From assembly GCA_023512255.1 (NCBI GenBank), contig JAILZY010000117.1:1-9378 (forward strand): 9,378 bases of DNA, read 5' to 3'. The stretch is from a bacterium (GTDB lineage: Bacteria > SZUA-182 > DTGQ01). Position numbers and translations under genes: made by a program. Below are positions 1 through 5,214 of the stretch, piece after piece. Each line of letters opens with the position of its first letter. Position 1 is the first letter of the stretch. The notes beneath the pieces are model-generated. The model had not been told where the DNA came from, ran no database searches, and saw nothing but the letters and a program-made list of their open reading frames with translations.

Positions 1-77
1 TAATAAGAGCTAAGCCCCTTCGAGGGTTTATGGTTGTTCTGATATAGGGTTTATGGTGTCTGATATATAAGAGCGAA
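1..77. repeat. Left arm of a 76-77 bp inverted repeat
   Basis: The reverse complement of this segment recurs at 2064-2139 with only one substitution and one single-base indel (AAGGGG here, AAGGG there). The arm contains its own imperfect tandem duplication: 23-45 and 46-66 both begin AGGGTTTATGGT and end CTGATAT. Because the arm starts at base 1, the repeat may extend beyond the window. Together the arms bracket the two small secreted-protein genes. No transposase is present, so this is either the boundary of a non-autonomous element or two inverted copies of a dispersed repeat family. Confidence 0.85.
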
Positions 78-80
78 GCT

Positions 81-135
81 AATTGTAGGGGCGGACCTTG
101 TGTCCGCCCCTAGCTTGCGCACTTTGTTAGCGAAA
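81..135. repeat. REP-like palindromic repeat, copy 1 (possible terminator)
   Basis: A perfect 11-bp stem (86-96 TAGGGGCGGAC pairs with 102-112) closes a 5-nt loop, followed by TTGCGCACTTTGTTAGCGAAA at 115-135 (its first 20 bases at 115-134). The same block, 21 bp long, is found unchanged at 2492-2512, and both units start AATTGTAGG. This makes it a dispersed unit of about 55 bp. It lies 45 nt past the stop of the minus-strand gene at 157-834, so its hairpin would be transcribed at the 3' end of that mRNA. There is no T-tract, so intrinsic termination is doubtful. Confidence 0.75.
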
Positions 136-156
136 AAAGAGCATTAAATCATCCCC

Positions 157-834
157 TTAGATTACCGCCGTGCCCAAAATGGCCACTGGACCAAGCAGGC
201 TTGAGGCCGCAGGCGCCAGAGCCGGCACAGTAGGTACGGTGGTTACCCCCAATGAAATCAAGAGAGCCGAAGGCAAGGGGAAGGGCGTTCCTGGCGCGTA
301 TGATGGATAGGCCACCAGATAGGTTGAATTGGCGATTGGAACTGTGGTCTGAATCCAGGTAGTCGAGGTCGGCGGCAGGGCAGGATAGCCGGCCGGCAGG
401 GTAATCGGCACAGGGACACCGCTGACCGGATCAAGCAGATAGCTTGGCGGCCAAAGATTTATGCCATACAGCGGATCGTAGAAAAGCAAGCCCGATGGGG
501 TATTATAGAGGAGCCAGGGATTTGGCCAGGCCGGATCCCAAGTCAAGCCAGGCTGAGCAGGCAGAACCGTAGTTTTGGCTAAATTGCTGACAATCGGGGT
601 GGGCACGTTGGTTACAGGATCAGGCGGCGACAAGGCAGGGGACCAGAGCGGCCACAGGGTGTTATAGGGCGGCAGAGCCTGCCAATTCTGAGCCTGGGCG
701 GATGAAGAGCCAATTAAAAAACAGCCAGCTGCGGCCAGCATGAAAAGCAAAAAACCTAAAAGCAACCTCTTGAAACCGAAAAGCAAACTCTTGTTCAAAG
801 CTATGGGAGCAATCAAGCGGTGTCTCATATTCAT
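157..834 (-). CDS. Small secreted Pro-rich, charge-poor hypothetical protein
   Basis: A 225-aa protein that I do not recognise. The start is ATG at 834, with AAGGAG eight bases upstream. Residues 1-47 form an export signal: a basic n-region, a hydrophobic core around 22-40, and a likely signal peptidase I site AQA|QNW after residue 47. A lipoprotein-like LAAAGC ending at Cys38 is an alternative. The mature chain of about 178 aa is rich in Pro, Leu, Trp, Tyr and Thr. It has no Glu, Arg or His, one Lys, and only four Asp, each in an Asp-Pro pair (PPDPV, TWDPA, FYDPL, LLDPV), which suggests a degenerate repeat with the DP as anchor. It shares style and the fragment P-I-T-L with the neighbouring protein at 1188-1730, so the two may be paralogues. 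Export is well supported; function is unknown. Confidence 0.8.
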   Translation of the reverse strand: MNMRHRLIAPIALNKSLLFGFKRLLLGFLLFMLAAAGCFLIGSSSAQAQNWQALPPYNTLWPLWSPALSPPDPVTNVPTPIVSNLAKTTVLPAQPGLTWDPAWPNPWLLYNTPSGLLFYDPLYGINLWPPSYLLDPVSGVPVPITLPAGYPALPPTSTTWIQTTVPIANSTYLVAYPSYAPGTPFPLPSALLISLGVTTVPTVPALAPAASSLLGPVAILGTAVI

Positions 835-835
835 G

Positions 836-903
836 GGTTGTTCTCCTTACTCCTTAGTGGTTCTCCTTCCTTACTTATTGGTTTTCCTTCCTTCCTTACT
901 TAA
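836..903 (-). promoter_or_regulatory. Reiterated Shine-Dalgarno-like leader upstream of the 157-834 gene
   Basis: Read on the minus strand, the 70 bases before the ATG hold three imperfect copies of a unit of about 22 bp (plus-strand positions about 836-858, 859-879 and 880-903). Each carries a purine tract of the AAGGAGG type followed by AACC. The copy next to the gene, AAGGAGTAAGGAGAACAACC, places the functional ribosome binding site. The other two could be standby sites or by-products of tandem duplication. Confidence 0.6.
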
Positions 904-1187
904 ACTTAAAAGACTTTCTTAACTTAAAAGAGTTTCTTAAAAGACCTTGCTTCTTTCTATATCCTAATATTGTCATATATTGTTATATTGATATTTATTG
1001 ATATTTATTATTTATTTTTATATTAATATTTATTATTATATTGATATTAGTTATATTGATTTATAGTTTGGTCATTGTCATATTGATTTATCTTCTCCCA
1101 TTGATTTATGATTTATAGCCCTCCCAGCTTGTTGATTAACCAGCTTGTTGATTAAACATACCACCACAGTCCTGCTTAGCAGATAGC
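904..1187. other. Gene-free AT-rich spacer with two tandem duplications
   Basis: Between the two small secreted-protein genes there is no credible ORF. An 18-bp tandem pair lies at 903-920 and 921-938 (AACTTAAAAGACTTTCTT, one mismatch). Positions 955-1075 are almost pure A/T with short TGATATTTAT-type reiterations. A perfect 16-bp tandem pair, CCAGCTTGTTGATTAA, occupies 1124-1139 and 1140-1155, just downstream of the 1188-1730 stop. No convincing promoter or terminator was found, although the promoter of 157-834 must lie here or upstream. Confidence 0.65.
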
Positions 1188-1730
1188 CTAAAGCAGCAGA
1201 AAAGAGAGTAGAGTATAGGGCGATGTGCCAGACAGGACCAGTGAGGTCAAGGGGCCATAGACAGAAGTTGTGGCCAGAGGCAGAACCGGGGCCGGAGCTG
1301 TGGCCGGAATCAGCGAGGTAAGCGTCAGGCCGGCTGGGGTAGCTGCTGGGGGAAGTGTAGTAGCTGCTGGGACTGAAGTCGCTACCGTAGCTGGGGGAGT
1401 CGCAGTAACTACAGCGGCAACTCTAGCCAGTGAAAGCGGCGATAGAGTAATTGGCAGGGGAAGCGCAGGAGCAAGAGGTAAAATCGGAACAGCCGGCAGC
1501 ACCGAAAGGGGCGGCAGCACAACCGTGCTTGATAAAAGCGGGGTGTAAAAAACTGAAGATAGCGGATATACTTGAGCCTCGGCAGGTTTTGACCTCAGAA
1601 GGGCCGGATGACCAAAGAGCAAAGAAAGCAGAATTAATCCCCTAAGGAGCAGAGAATACCTTATTTGTTTTAAATACCTTACTTGTTTTAATTGAAATTT
1701 TAGTTTTGGTTTTAGGCTTTGATTTTGCAT
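1188..1730 (-). CDS. Small secreted hypothetical protein with a nearly charge-free mature chain
   Basis: A 180-aa protein that I do not recognise. I place the start at ATG 1730 rather than GTG 1736, because the purine tract AAGGAAGG sits at proper spacing from the ATG and abuts the GTG. The n-region is long and Lys/Arg-rich (about residues 7-30, with reiterated L-K-Q-x-R-Y). A hydrophobic core LILLSLLFG follows, then a signal peptidase I site AEA|QVYP near residue 52. The mature region of about 128 aa contains one Arg and no Asp, Glu, Lys or His. It consists of Leu-Pro, Val-Pro, Ala-Thr and Pro-Ala-Thr stretches and ends in a hydrophobic tail. Such a chain cannot behave as an ordinary soluble globular domain; a surface, matrix or membrane-associated role is a guess. 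It is a likely paralogue of the 157-834 product. The stop is TAG, with TAA three codons later. Confidence 0.75.
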   Translation of the reverse strand: MQNQSLKPKLKFQLKQVRYLKQIRYSLLLRGLILLSLLFGHPALLRSKPAEAQVYPLSSVFYTPLLSSTVVLPPLSVLPAVPILPLAPALPLPITLSPLSLARVAAVVTATPPATVATSVPAATTLPPAATPAGLTLTSLIPATAPAPVLPLATTSVYGPLTSLVLSGTSPYTLLSFLLL

Positions 1731-1784
1731 ACTCACCTTCCTTTTATATATAGTTCTACACTTTTGCAGAAATTTCTTAGCGCC

Positions 1785-1812
1785 TTGACATCCTTAGAAA
1801 GTTACCTATAAT
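1785..1812 (+). promoter_or_regulatory. Perfect-consensus sigma70 promoter, plus strand
   Basis: TTGACA at 1785-1790, a 16-bp spacer, and TATAAT at 1807-1812. Both hexamers match the housekeeping sigma factor consensus exactly. Transcription would start near 1819-1820 and run rightwards, away from the 1188-1730 gene, into about 320 bp with no ORF before the inverted-repeat arm at 2064. If active, it makes a non-coding or leader RNA. Confidence 0.6.
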
Positions 1813-1832
1813 AGCAAATCCAGTAAAATCAA
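1805..1832 (-). promoter_or_regulatory. Candidate promoter of the 1188-1730 gene, overlapping the plus-strand promoter
   Basis: On the minus strand, TTGATT (1832-1827) and TATAGG (1810-1805) are 16 bp apart, each matching 4 of 6 consensus bases. The -10 element overlaps the plus-strand TATAAT, so the two promoters face each other across the same DNA. A 7-bp inverted repeat, GCCTTGA (1782-1788) and TCAAGGC (1829-1835), frames the pair. Predicted initiation near 1798 gives a leader of about 68 nt. Confidence 0.4.
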
Positions 1833-2063
1833 GGCCTTGGAGAAAAAGTGCAAAAGCATAGTTATAGTTATAAATTATAGTTATAAATTTTTTATCATAG
1901 TCATAAATCAATAAATCTATATTAATATAAAATTATAAATTATTAATATCAATTTGATAAATTAACTTAATAAATTTATTGCATAATTTAATAAATTTAT
2001 CAGATAATCATAGGCTACCAGTTAGTTAGAAAAGATCTGCTTGGTTAGAGAAGATCTACTATA
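1813..2063. other. AT-rich gene-free stretch with tandem duplications
   Basis: No ORF is supported. A perfect 13-bp tandem pair ATAGTTATAAATT occupies 1864-1876 and 1877-1889. Positions 1890-2010 are almost entirely A/T with AATAAATTTAT-type near-palindromes. A 19-bp-period pair, GTTAGAAAAGATCTGCTT (2025-2042) and GTTAGAGAAGATCTACTA (2044-2061), directly abuts the right inverted-repeat arm. This is the region the strong plus-strand promoter would transcribe. Confidence 0.6.
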
Positions 2064-2139
2064 TTCGCTCTTATATATCAGACACCATAAACCCTATATC
2101 AGAACAACCATAACCCCTCGAAGGGCTTAGCTCTTATTA
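2064..2139. repeat. Right arm of the 76-77 bp inverted repeat
   Basis: This is the reverse complement of 1-77 apart from one substitution and one base missing from a G-run. It closes a unit of about 2.1 kb containing both small secreted-protein genes. A partial echo of the arm end (AATAAATAAGAGCGA) follows at about 2164-2178, outside the arm. A target-site duplication cannot be checked because the left arm sits at the window edge. Confidence 0.85.
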
Positions 2140-2373
2140 TGGTTATGTCTCTCAATGGTAGCTAATAAATAAGAGCGACTATATTTATAGTATAGTCTCT
2201 CAAGCTGTGAATTATCAAATTTATTCACTCATATTATGTTAGTGGTTTTATTGATAAGCGCGAGAGCAGATTCACAATTACAGAATCAATGGGTAGAGTA
2301 ATTGCCCGATCTTATTGGAGGGTGGCCCTTGTGTAAGCGTAGAGGGGCGGACACACAAAGGGAGCCGCCCAAA
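2140..2373. other. Gene-free spacer after the inverted repeat
   Basis: No credible gene. It holds AGTATAGTCTCT (about 2189-2200), related to the direct repeat at 4988-5026. It also has a loose inverted repeat, TTATCAA (about 2213-2219) against TTGATAA (about 2251-2257), and a weak GGGGCGG / CCGCCC hairpin at 2344-2370 that leads into the next palindromic repeat. Confidence 0.5.
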
Positions 2374-2428
2374 TTACGCACTTTATTAGCCAGAGGACCG
2401 GTTAGTGGTCTTTTCGCTAAGTGCGTAA
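2374..2428. repeat. REP-like palindromic repeat, copy 2 (large inverted repeat)
   Basis: TTACGCACTT (2374-2383) is inverted as AAGTGCGTAA (2419-2428), with an inner GACC (2395-2398) / GGTC (2407-2410) stem and TAGC / GCTA extensions. The left half resembles copies 1 and 3 (CGCACTTT, then TTAGC). The right half is the same block inverted, so this copy looks like two units head to head. The GC-rich hairpin at 2344-2370 probably belongs to the same element. Confidence 0.65.
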
Positions 2429-2459
2429 CACAAGGGGGCAGCGGATCAATTACGCTATC

Positions 2460-2512
2460 AATTGTAGGAGCAGCCTTTAGGTCTGCCCAAATTGCGCACT
2501 TTGTTAGCGAAA
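2460..2512. repeat. REP-like palindromic repeat, copy 3
   Basis: It begins AATTGTAGG like copy 1 at 81 and ends with the same 21-bp block as 115-135 (here 2492-2512). The central hairpin is degenerate: GCAG pairs with CTGC around CCTTTAGGT. The conserved ends and decayed centre suggest an old copy of a dispersed element. Confidence 0.65.
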
Positions 2513-2544
2513 GAACCAGTTAGCAACCCACCCTTTACAAAGCC

Positions 2545-2578
2545 ACAAATATACAAAGCTAACAAATATACAAAGCTA
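2545..2578. repeat. Perfect 17-bp tandem duplication
   Basis: ACAAATATACAAAGCTA occurs at 2545-2561 and again at 2562-2578 without mismatch. Fragments of the unit (TTACAAAGCC before, CAAACAAAGC after) flank it. Confidence 0.85.
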
Positions 2579-2586
2579 CAAACAAA

Positions 2587-2666
2587 GCACCGGCAGGATG
2601 CCGGTGCCCACTCAAGATGCCGGTGCCCACTCAGGATGCCGGTGCCCCAGGATACCGGTGCCCACC
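2587..2666. repeat. 19-bp tandem repeat, about four copies, with hairpin
   Basis: Units GGATGCCGGTGCCCACTCA start at 2596, 2615 and 2634 (the last shortened to 16 bp), followed by a diverged GGATACCGGTGCCCACC at 2650. The array opens with a perfect 8-bp stem, GCACCGGC (2587-2594) and GCCGGTGC (2600-2607), around a 5-nt loop. No spacers alternate with repeats, so it is not CRISPR. The GC-rich, hairpin-forming unit suggests expansion by slippage. Confidence 0.8.
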
Positions 2667-2676
2667 AATTCCTGCC

Positions 2677-2823
2677 TTCCCTGTCTGGGAGGGCGGCTGT
2701 CAAGCAGGAATTGCCTGCGGTGGATGGGAAGCCCTCTTTCCCCTGCCTGGGAGGGCGGCTGCTGGAGGGACTGAGGGCCGTGAGCGCGCTATGACCCTTT
2801 TCCCTGCCCCGGGAGGGCGGCTG
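2677..2823. repeat. Three copies of a 23-24 bp GC-rich repeat at about 61-bp spacing
   Basis: TTCCCTGTCTGGGAGGGCGG at 2677, TTCCCCTGCCTGGGAGGGCG at 2738 and TTCCCTGCCCCGGGAGGGCG at 2800 share the core GGGAGGGCGGCTG. Starts are 61 and 62 bp apart, with little visible similarity between the cores. The third copy contains the palindrome CCCCGGG. No coding frame is convincing here. Confidence 0.65.
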
Positions 2824-2851
2824 GGACTTTGGACCTCGGACATCGGACCTT

Positions 2852-3027
2852 AACCTTGGCCCCCTTCCCCCTGCCTAGAGTTCAGGGCTGGCTGCTCTGG
2901 CTGTGGCGGTAGGCTCTGCGGCGGTGCTGGCTGTGGCTGCTCTGGCTGTGGCGGTAGGCTCTGCGGCTGCTCTGGCTGTAGGCTGCTCTGGTAGCGGCTG
3001 GCCGCGGTGGCTAGCTGTTGCGGCTGG
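2852..3027 (-). pseudogene. Probable disconnected Pro-rich C-terminal tail of the HEAT-repeat gene
   Basis: Minus-strand sequence immediately past the TAG stop of the 3028-4785 gene. In the gene's own frame it stays open for 50 codons to TAG at 2875-2877, giving an Ala/Glu/Pro/Thr-rich chain with AEPTATARAA twice. In an alternative frame it is open to about 2852 and reads as PEQPQ / SLPPQPEQP repeats. A perfect 32-bp block at 2890-2921 recurs at 2935-2966, with a partial third copy at 2965-2991. The period is 45 bp, exactly 15 codons, as expected for duplication in coding sequence. It could be a former tail cut off by a nonsense or frameshift mutation, or a non-coding GC-rich repeat. Confidence 0.4.
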
Positions 3028-4785
3028 CTAGGGCTGTAGCTGGCTGTGGCTGCTTGCAGCTTTTAGTCCGGCGATTGCCTCTTGCAGCGAGCTTCTAACC
3101 AGCTCATCCTCTTCTTTCTCTAGTCTCTTTTCAAGAGCCGGAATAGCTGTAGCGTCTTTGATATTTCGAAGCGCCAAAGCTGCCCGCCACCTAATCCCTG
3201 GCCGAGGATCGCTCAAGGCCTTGATCAGGGCCGGCACTGCCTTCGTATCCGCGATATGGCCAAGGGATAAGATCACCTCTTGCTGGTTTTCCCCGCTTGT
3301 GCAGGTCGAGCAATCGAGCAGAGCAGTGAGAGCCGGCACTGTGTCCTGATCGTAAACCCGGCCAAGAGCATTGATCGCTTCCCACTGGGTCCAGAGCGAG
3401 TCGCTCTTTAAGCCCTCCTTGAGTATGGGCACAGCCTCCCTGCGGTCAAAGTTGCTCAGGGCCACGGCTGCATTCCACCTGATTCGCTCATCCTTAGAAT
3501 CCAGGGCCTTGATCAGGGGAGGGATGATCGCCTCCTGCGGCATACTGCCGAGGGCCCATATTGAACGCCATCTGACGTGGTCGTTAGGGGATTTTAAGGC
3601 CTGCTCGATCAGATGGGGAGCGGCCTTGGCGTCGGCGATATAGCCCATGATATTGACCGCTTCCCAGCAGGGGGTAAACTCGGTGCTGGTTTCAAGCACC
3701 TTGGCCAAGGCCGGAATAGCCGCATCGCCAGAGCGAATCAGGGAGTCTCTGGCCTGATCCCTGACCTCTTTCTTTCCGCTGCTAAGCTGTTGAATCCAAG
3801 TTTGGATCTGCTGCGCGTTCACCGGGGCAGATTCGCTGATAGGGTTAGACCCTGATGGGGCAGGCTCTGCCTGGTCTGAGGGCGAGGCTAGAGCTGAGGG
3901 TGCGGCCGGGGTGGAGCCGAGAGGCTCAGCCTGATCTGAGGGCGAAGCCGGTGAGGAGCCGAGAGGCTCAGCCTGAGCGGAGGGTAAAGCCGAGACAGCA
4001 GGCTCAGCCAGGGCAGAAGGAGCAGCTGGGCTGGCGGGTGAAGCAGGGGCTGAGGGCGAAGCCTGAGCTGAGGGTGCAGCCGGAGCGGAGGGCTCTGCCA
4101 AGTCAATCAGAGCAGGCTTTAGCGGCTCAGATTCGGCTGAGAAAAATTCAATCAGACTGCCTTGGGCCTCATCAGACTCAAAAGAGGCTGAAGAGCGAAC
4201 AGCAGCTGAGACATCGCTTGACTTAGCACTAAGATCACCTGACTCAGCACTAGGACTAATAGAGCGGCCGGGGCGAGAGTCATCGGTGGTTTTGCCCGGC
4301 CAGGATCCGTGTTCAGGGGCTTTGCCCGGCTCAGATTCGCTCGGCTGAAGGGGCCTTAGGCTTGCCGTTGTCTCACTGACTCCGGTGGTGGCTACCCCGC
4401 TGGCTGTCAGGTTGCTTCCTGCTGTCAGGCTGCTTCCTGTTGTCGGGTTGCTCTCTGCTGTCGGGTTGCTCTCTGTTGTCGAGCTGCTCTCTGTTGTCAA
4501 GCTGCTTACTGCCGTCGGGCTGCTTCCTGTTGTCAGGTTGCTTCCTGCTGGAGGGTTGCTCTCTGCTTTCAGGCCGCTTCCCCCCTGCGGGATGGTTTTG
4601 AGTTGCTCGGCCCTTTTGGCCTGGCTGCTCAGCAAACAGCCGCTCATCATGATAGTCATGAAAGCAGCCAGGGGAAGGAATAGAGCAATCCCCAGGCTGA
4701 TCAGGCCAGTTAACCCTGTGATTTTCTCTCGATTCACGATATTTGTATTCATGATATTTGTATTCAGGGTATTTATGGTATCCAT
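3028..4785 (-). CDS. Lipoprotein with low-complexity linker and C-terminal HEAT repeats
   Basis: A 585-aa protein. ATG at 4785 follows AAGGA at about nine bases. Residues 24-49 form the export signal, and MSGC gives a likely lipidation Cys at 50; Leu at +2 would allow outer-membrane sorting in a diderm. Residues 75-128 are nine hexapeptides of the type [GE]-S-[NS]-x-T-[TA]. Residues 229-313 are Ala/Pro/Ser/Glu-rich with A-E-P reiterations. Residues 323-577 are HEAT-like (PBS-lyase type) repeats: Trp at 374, 406, 437, 468 and 533 recurs at about 31-residue spacing within x-W-x-A-x-x-A-L-G-like helices. One unit near 490-502 is altered and carries C492-x-x-C495. HEAT domains are protein-binding scaffolds. 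The architecture suggests a membrane-anchored, extended stalk presenting a binding domain outside the inner membrane. The partner is unknown. Confidence 0.88.
   Translation of the reverse strand: MDTINTLNTNIMNTNIVNREKITGLTGLISLGIALFLPLAAFMTIMMSGCLLSSQAKRAEQLKTIPQGGSGLKAESNPPAGSNLTTGSSPTAVSSLTTESSSTTESNPTAESNPTTGSSLTAGSNLTASGVATTGVSETTASLRPLQPSESEPGKAPEHGSWPGKTTDDSRPGRSISPSAESGDLSAKSSDVSAAVRSSASFESDEAQGSLIEFFSAESEPLKPALIDLAEPSAPAAPSAQASPSAPASPASPAAPSALAEPAVSALPSAQAEPLGSSPASPSDQAEPLGSTPAAPSALASPSDQAEPAPSGSNPISESAPVNAQQIQTWIQQLSSGKKEVRDQARDSLIRSGDAAIPALAKVLETSTEFTPCWEAVNIMGYIADAKAAPHLIEQALKSPNDHVRWRSIWALGSMPQEAIIPPLIKALDSKDERIRWNAAVALSNFDRREAVPILKEGLKSDSLWTQWEAINALGRVYDQDTVPALTALLDCSTCTSGENQQEVILSLGHIADTKAVPALIKALSDPRPGIRWRAALALRNIKDATAIPALEKRLEKEEDELVRSSLQEAIAGLKAASSHSQLQP
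4402..4563 (-). repeat. 18-bp tandem repeat encoding nine hexapeptides
   Basis: Within the HEAT lipoprotein gene, nine consecutive 18-bp units encode ESNPPA, GSNLTT, GSSPTA, VSSLTT, ESSSTT, ESNPTA, ESNPTT, GSSLTA and GSNLTA. On the plus strand the units read roughly as GTTGTCGGGTTGCTCTCT. The Ser/Thr/Asn-rich spacer sits just after the lipidation site and is a natural candidate for length variation between strains. Confidence 0.8.
4733..4777 (-). repeat. 15-bp triple repeat in the start of the HEAT lipoprotein gene
   Basis: TTCACGATATTTGTA (4733), TTCATGATATTTGTA (4748) and the diverged TTCAGGGTATTTATG (4763) encode the reiterated N-T-N-I-M / N-T-N-I-V segment at residues 4-18. It lengthens the cytoplasmic n-region before the signal core and adds an in-frame internal ATG (residue 12), which has no Shine-Dalgarno site. 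Confidence 0.8.
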
Positions 4786-5063
4786 ATGATTTATTCCTTA
4801 ACTATATTTTGACTTTTGGGAAGCTTATCTTGTAACTGTTTGAAATATTAAATTTTACGCTAACATCGGCCATTCCTGCCCTAACCCCTGTCATTTTAAC
4901 CTAAAGCTTAGAATCCAGGAATATCAAGGCTTCTCAGGAATATTAAAATATTAAGGCTTCTGCCCGCACAAGAATGAAGGAAAATGTAAAAGTATAGTCT
5001 CTTGAGGCAAAAGTATAGTCCCTTGAAAAGATATGTCAAACGTAATAGGGAAGAAAAGCCAGC
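4786..5063. other. Leader and gene-free spacer between the HEAT and coiled-coil genes
   Basis: No ORF is supported. The AT-rich first part is the 5' leader of the 3028-4785 gene, with its AAGGA ribosome binding site at about 4792-4796. An imperfect duplication around 4918-4964 repeats GGAATAT and AAGGCTTCT. A near-perfect 21-bp-period pair, AAAAGTATAGTCTCTTGA (4988-5005) and AAAAGTATAGTCCCTTGA (5009-5026), follows. No confident -35/-10 pair was seen. Confidence 0.55.
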
Positions 5064-5122
5064 GAGGGTTACCAGGGGGAGGGGGATATCCTCATCCTTA
5101 TCCTCCCACCTGGTCAACCCTC
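5064..5122 (-). terminator. Long hairpin, probable terminator of the 5215-6615 gene
   Basis: Left arm 5064-5088 (GAGGGTTACCAGG, then a G-rich run and GGATA) pairs with right arm 5099-5122 (TATCCTCCCACCTGG, then AACCCTC). This is an imperfect stem of about 24 bp around a 10-nt loop. Read on the minus strand, it is followed by a weak T-tract (GGCTTTTCTT), and it lies about 90 nt past the annotated stop. The position and stem fit an intrinsic terminator. The imperfect stem could equally be a dispersed palindromic element. Confidence 0.5.
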
Positions 5123-5214
5123 AAAGAATTATTTCAATTCACTTCTACCCGCAAGATCTTACACCCCGCAGAAACTCATTCACCCTTTCGGCGAATGATT
5201 CCTGACGCTGATTG

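Noticed and set aside
1270-1548. 92-codon Gly/Val/Ala plus-strand ORF
   Set aside because: Antisense shadow of the charge-poor secreted protein. The minus strand has the signal peptide and ribosome binding site.
2596-2666. Possible CRISPR array
   Set aside because: The 19-bp units are directly adjacent without unique spacers.
2302-2853. Overlapping 73-100 codon plus-strand ORFs across the repeat field
   Set aside because: They run through palindromes and tandem repeats in several frames, and no frame is consistent. Their length follows from GC-rich, stop-poor repeats.
3855-4226. 123-codon plus-strand ORF and the minus-strand 72-codon Leu/Pro/Arg ORF
   Set aside because: Both are shadows of the Ala/Pro/Ser/Glu linker of the HEAT lipoprotein. 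The minus-strand frame with signal peptide, linker and HEAT units is clearly the coding one.
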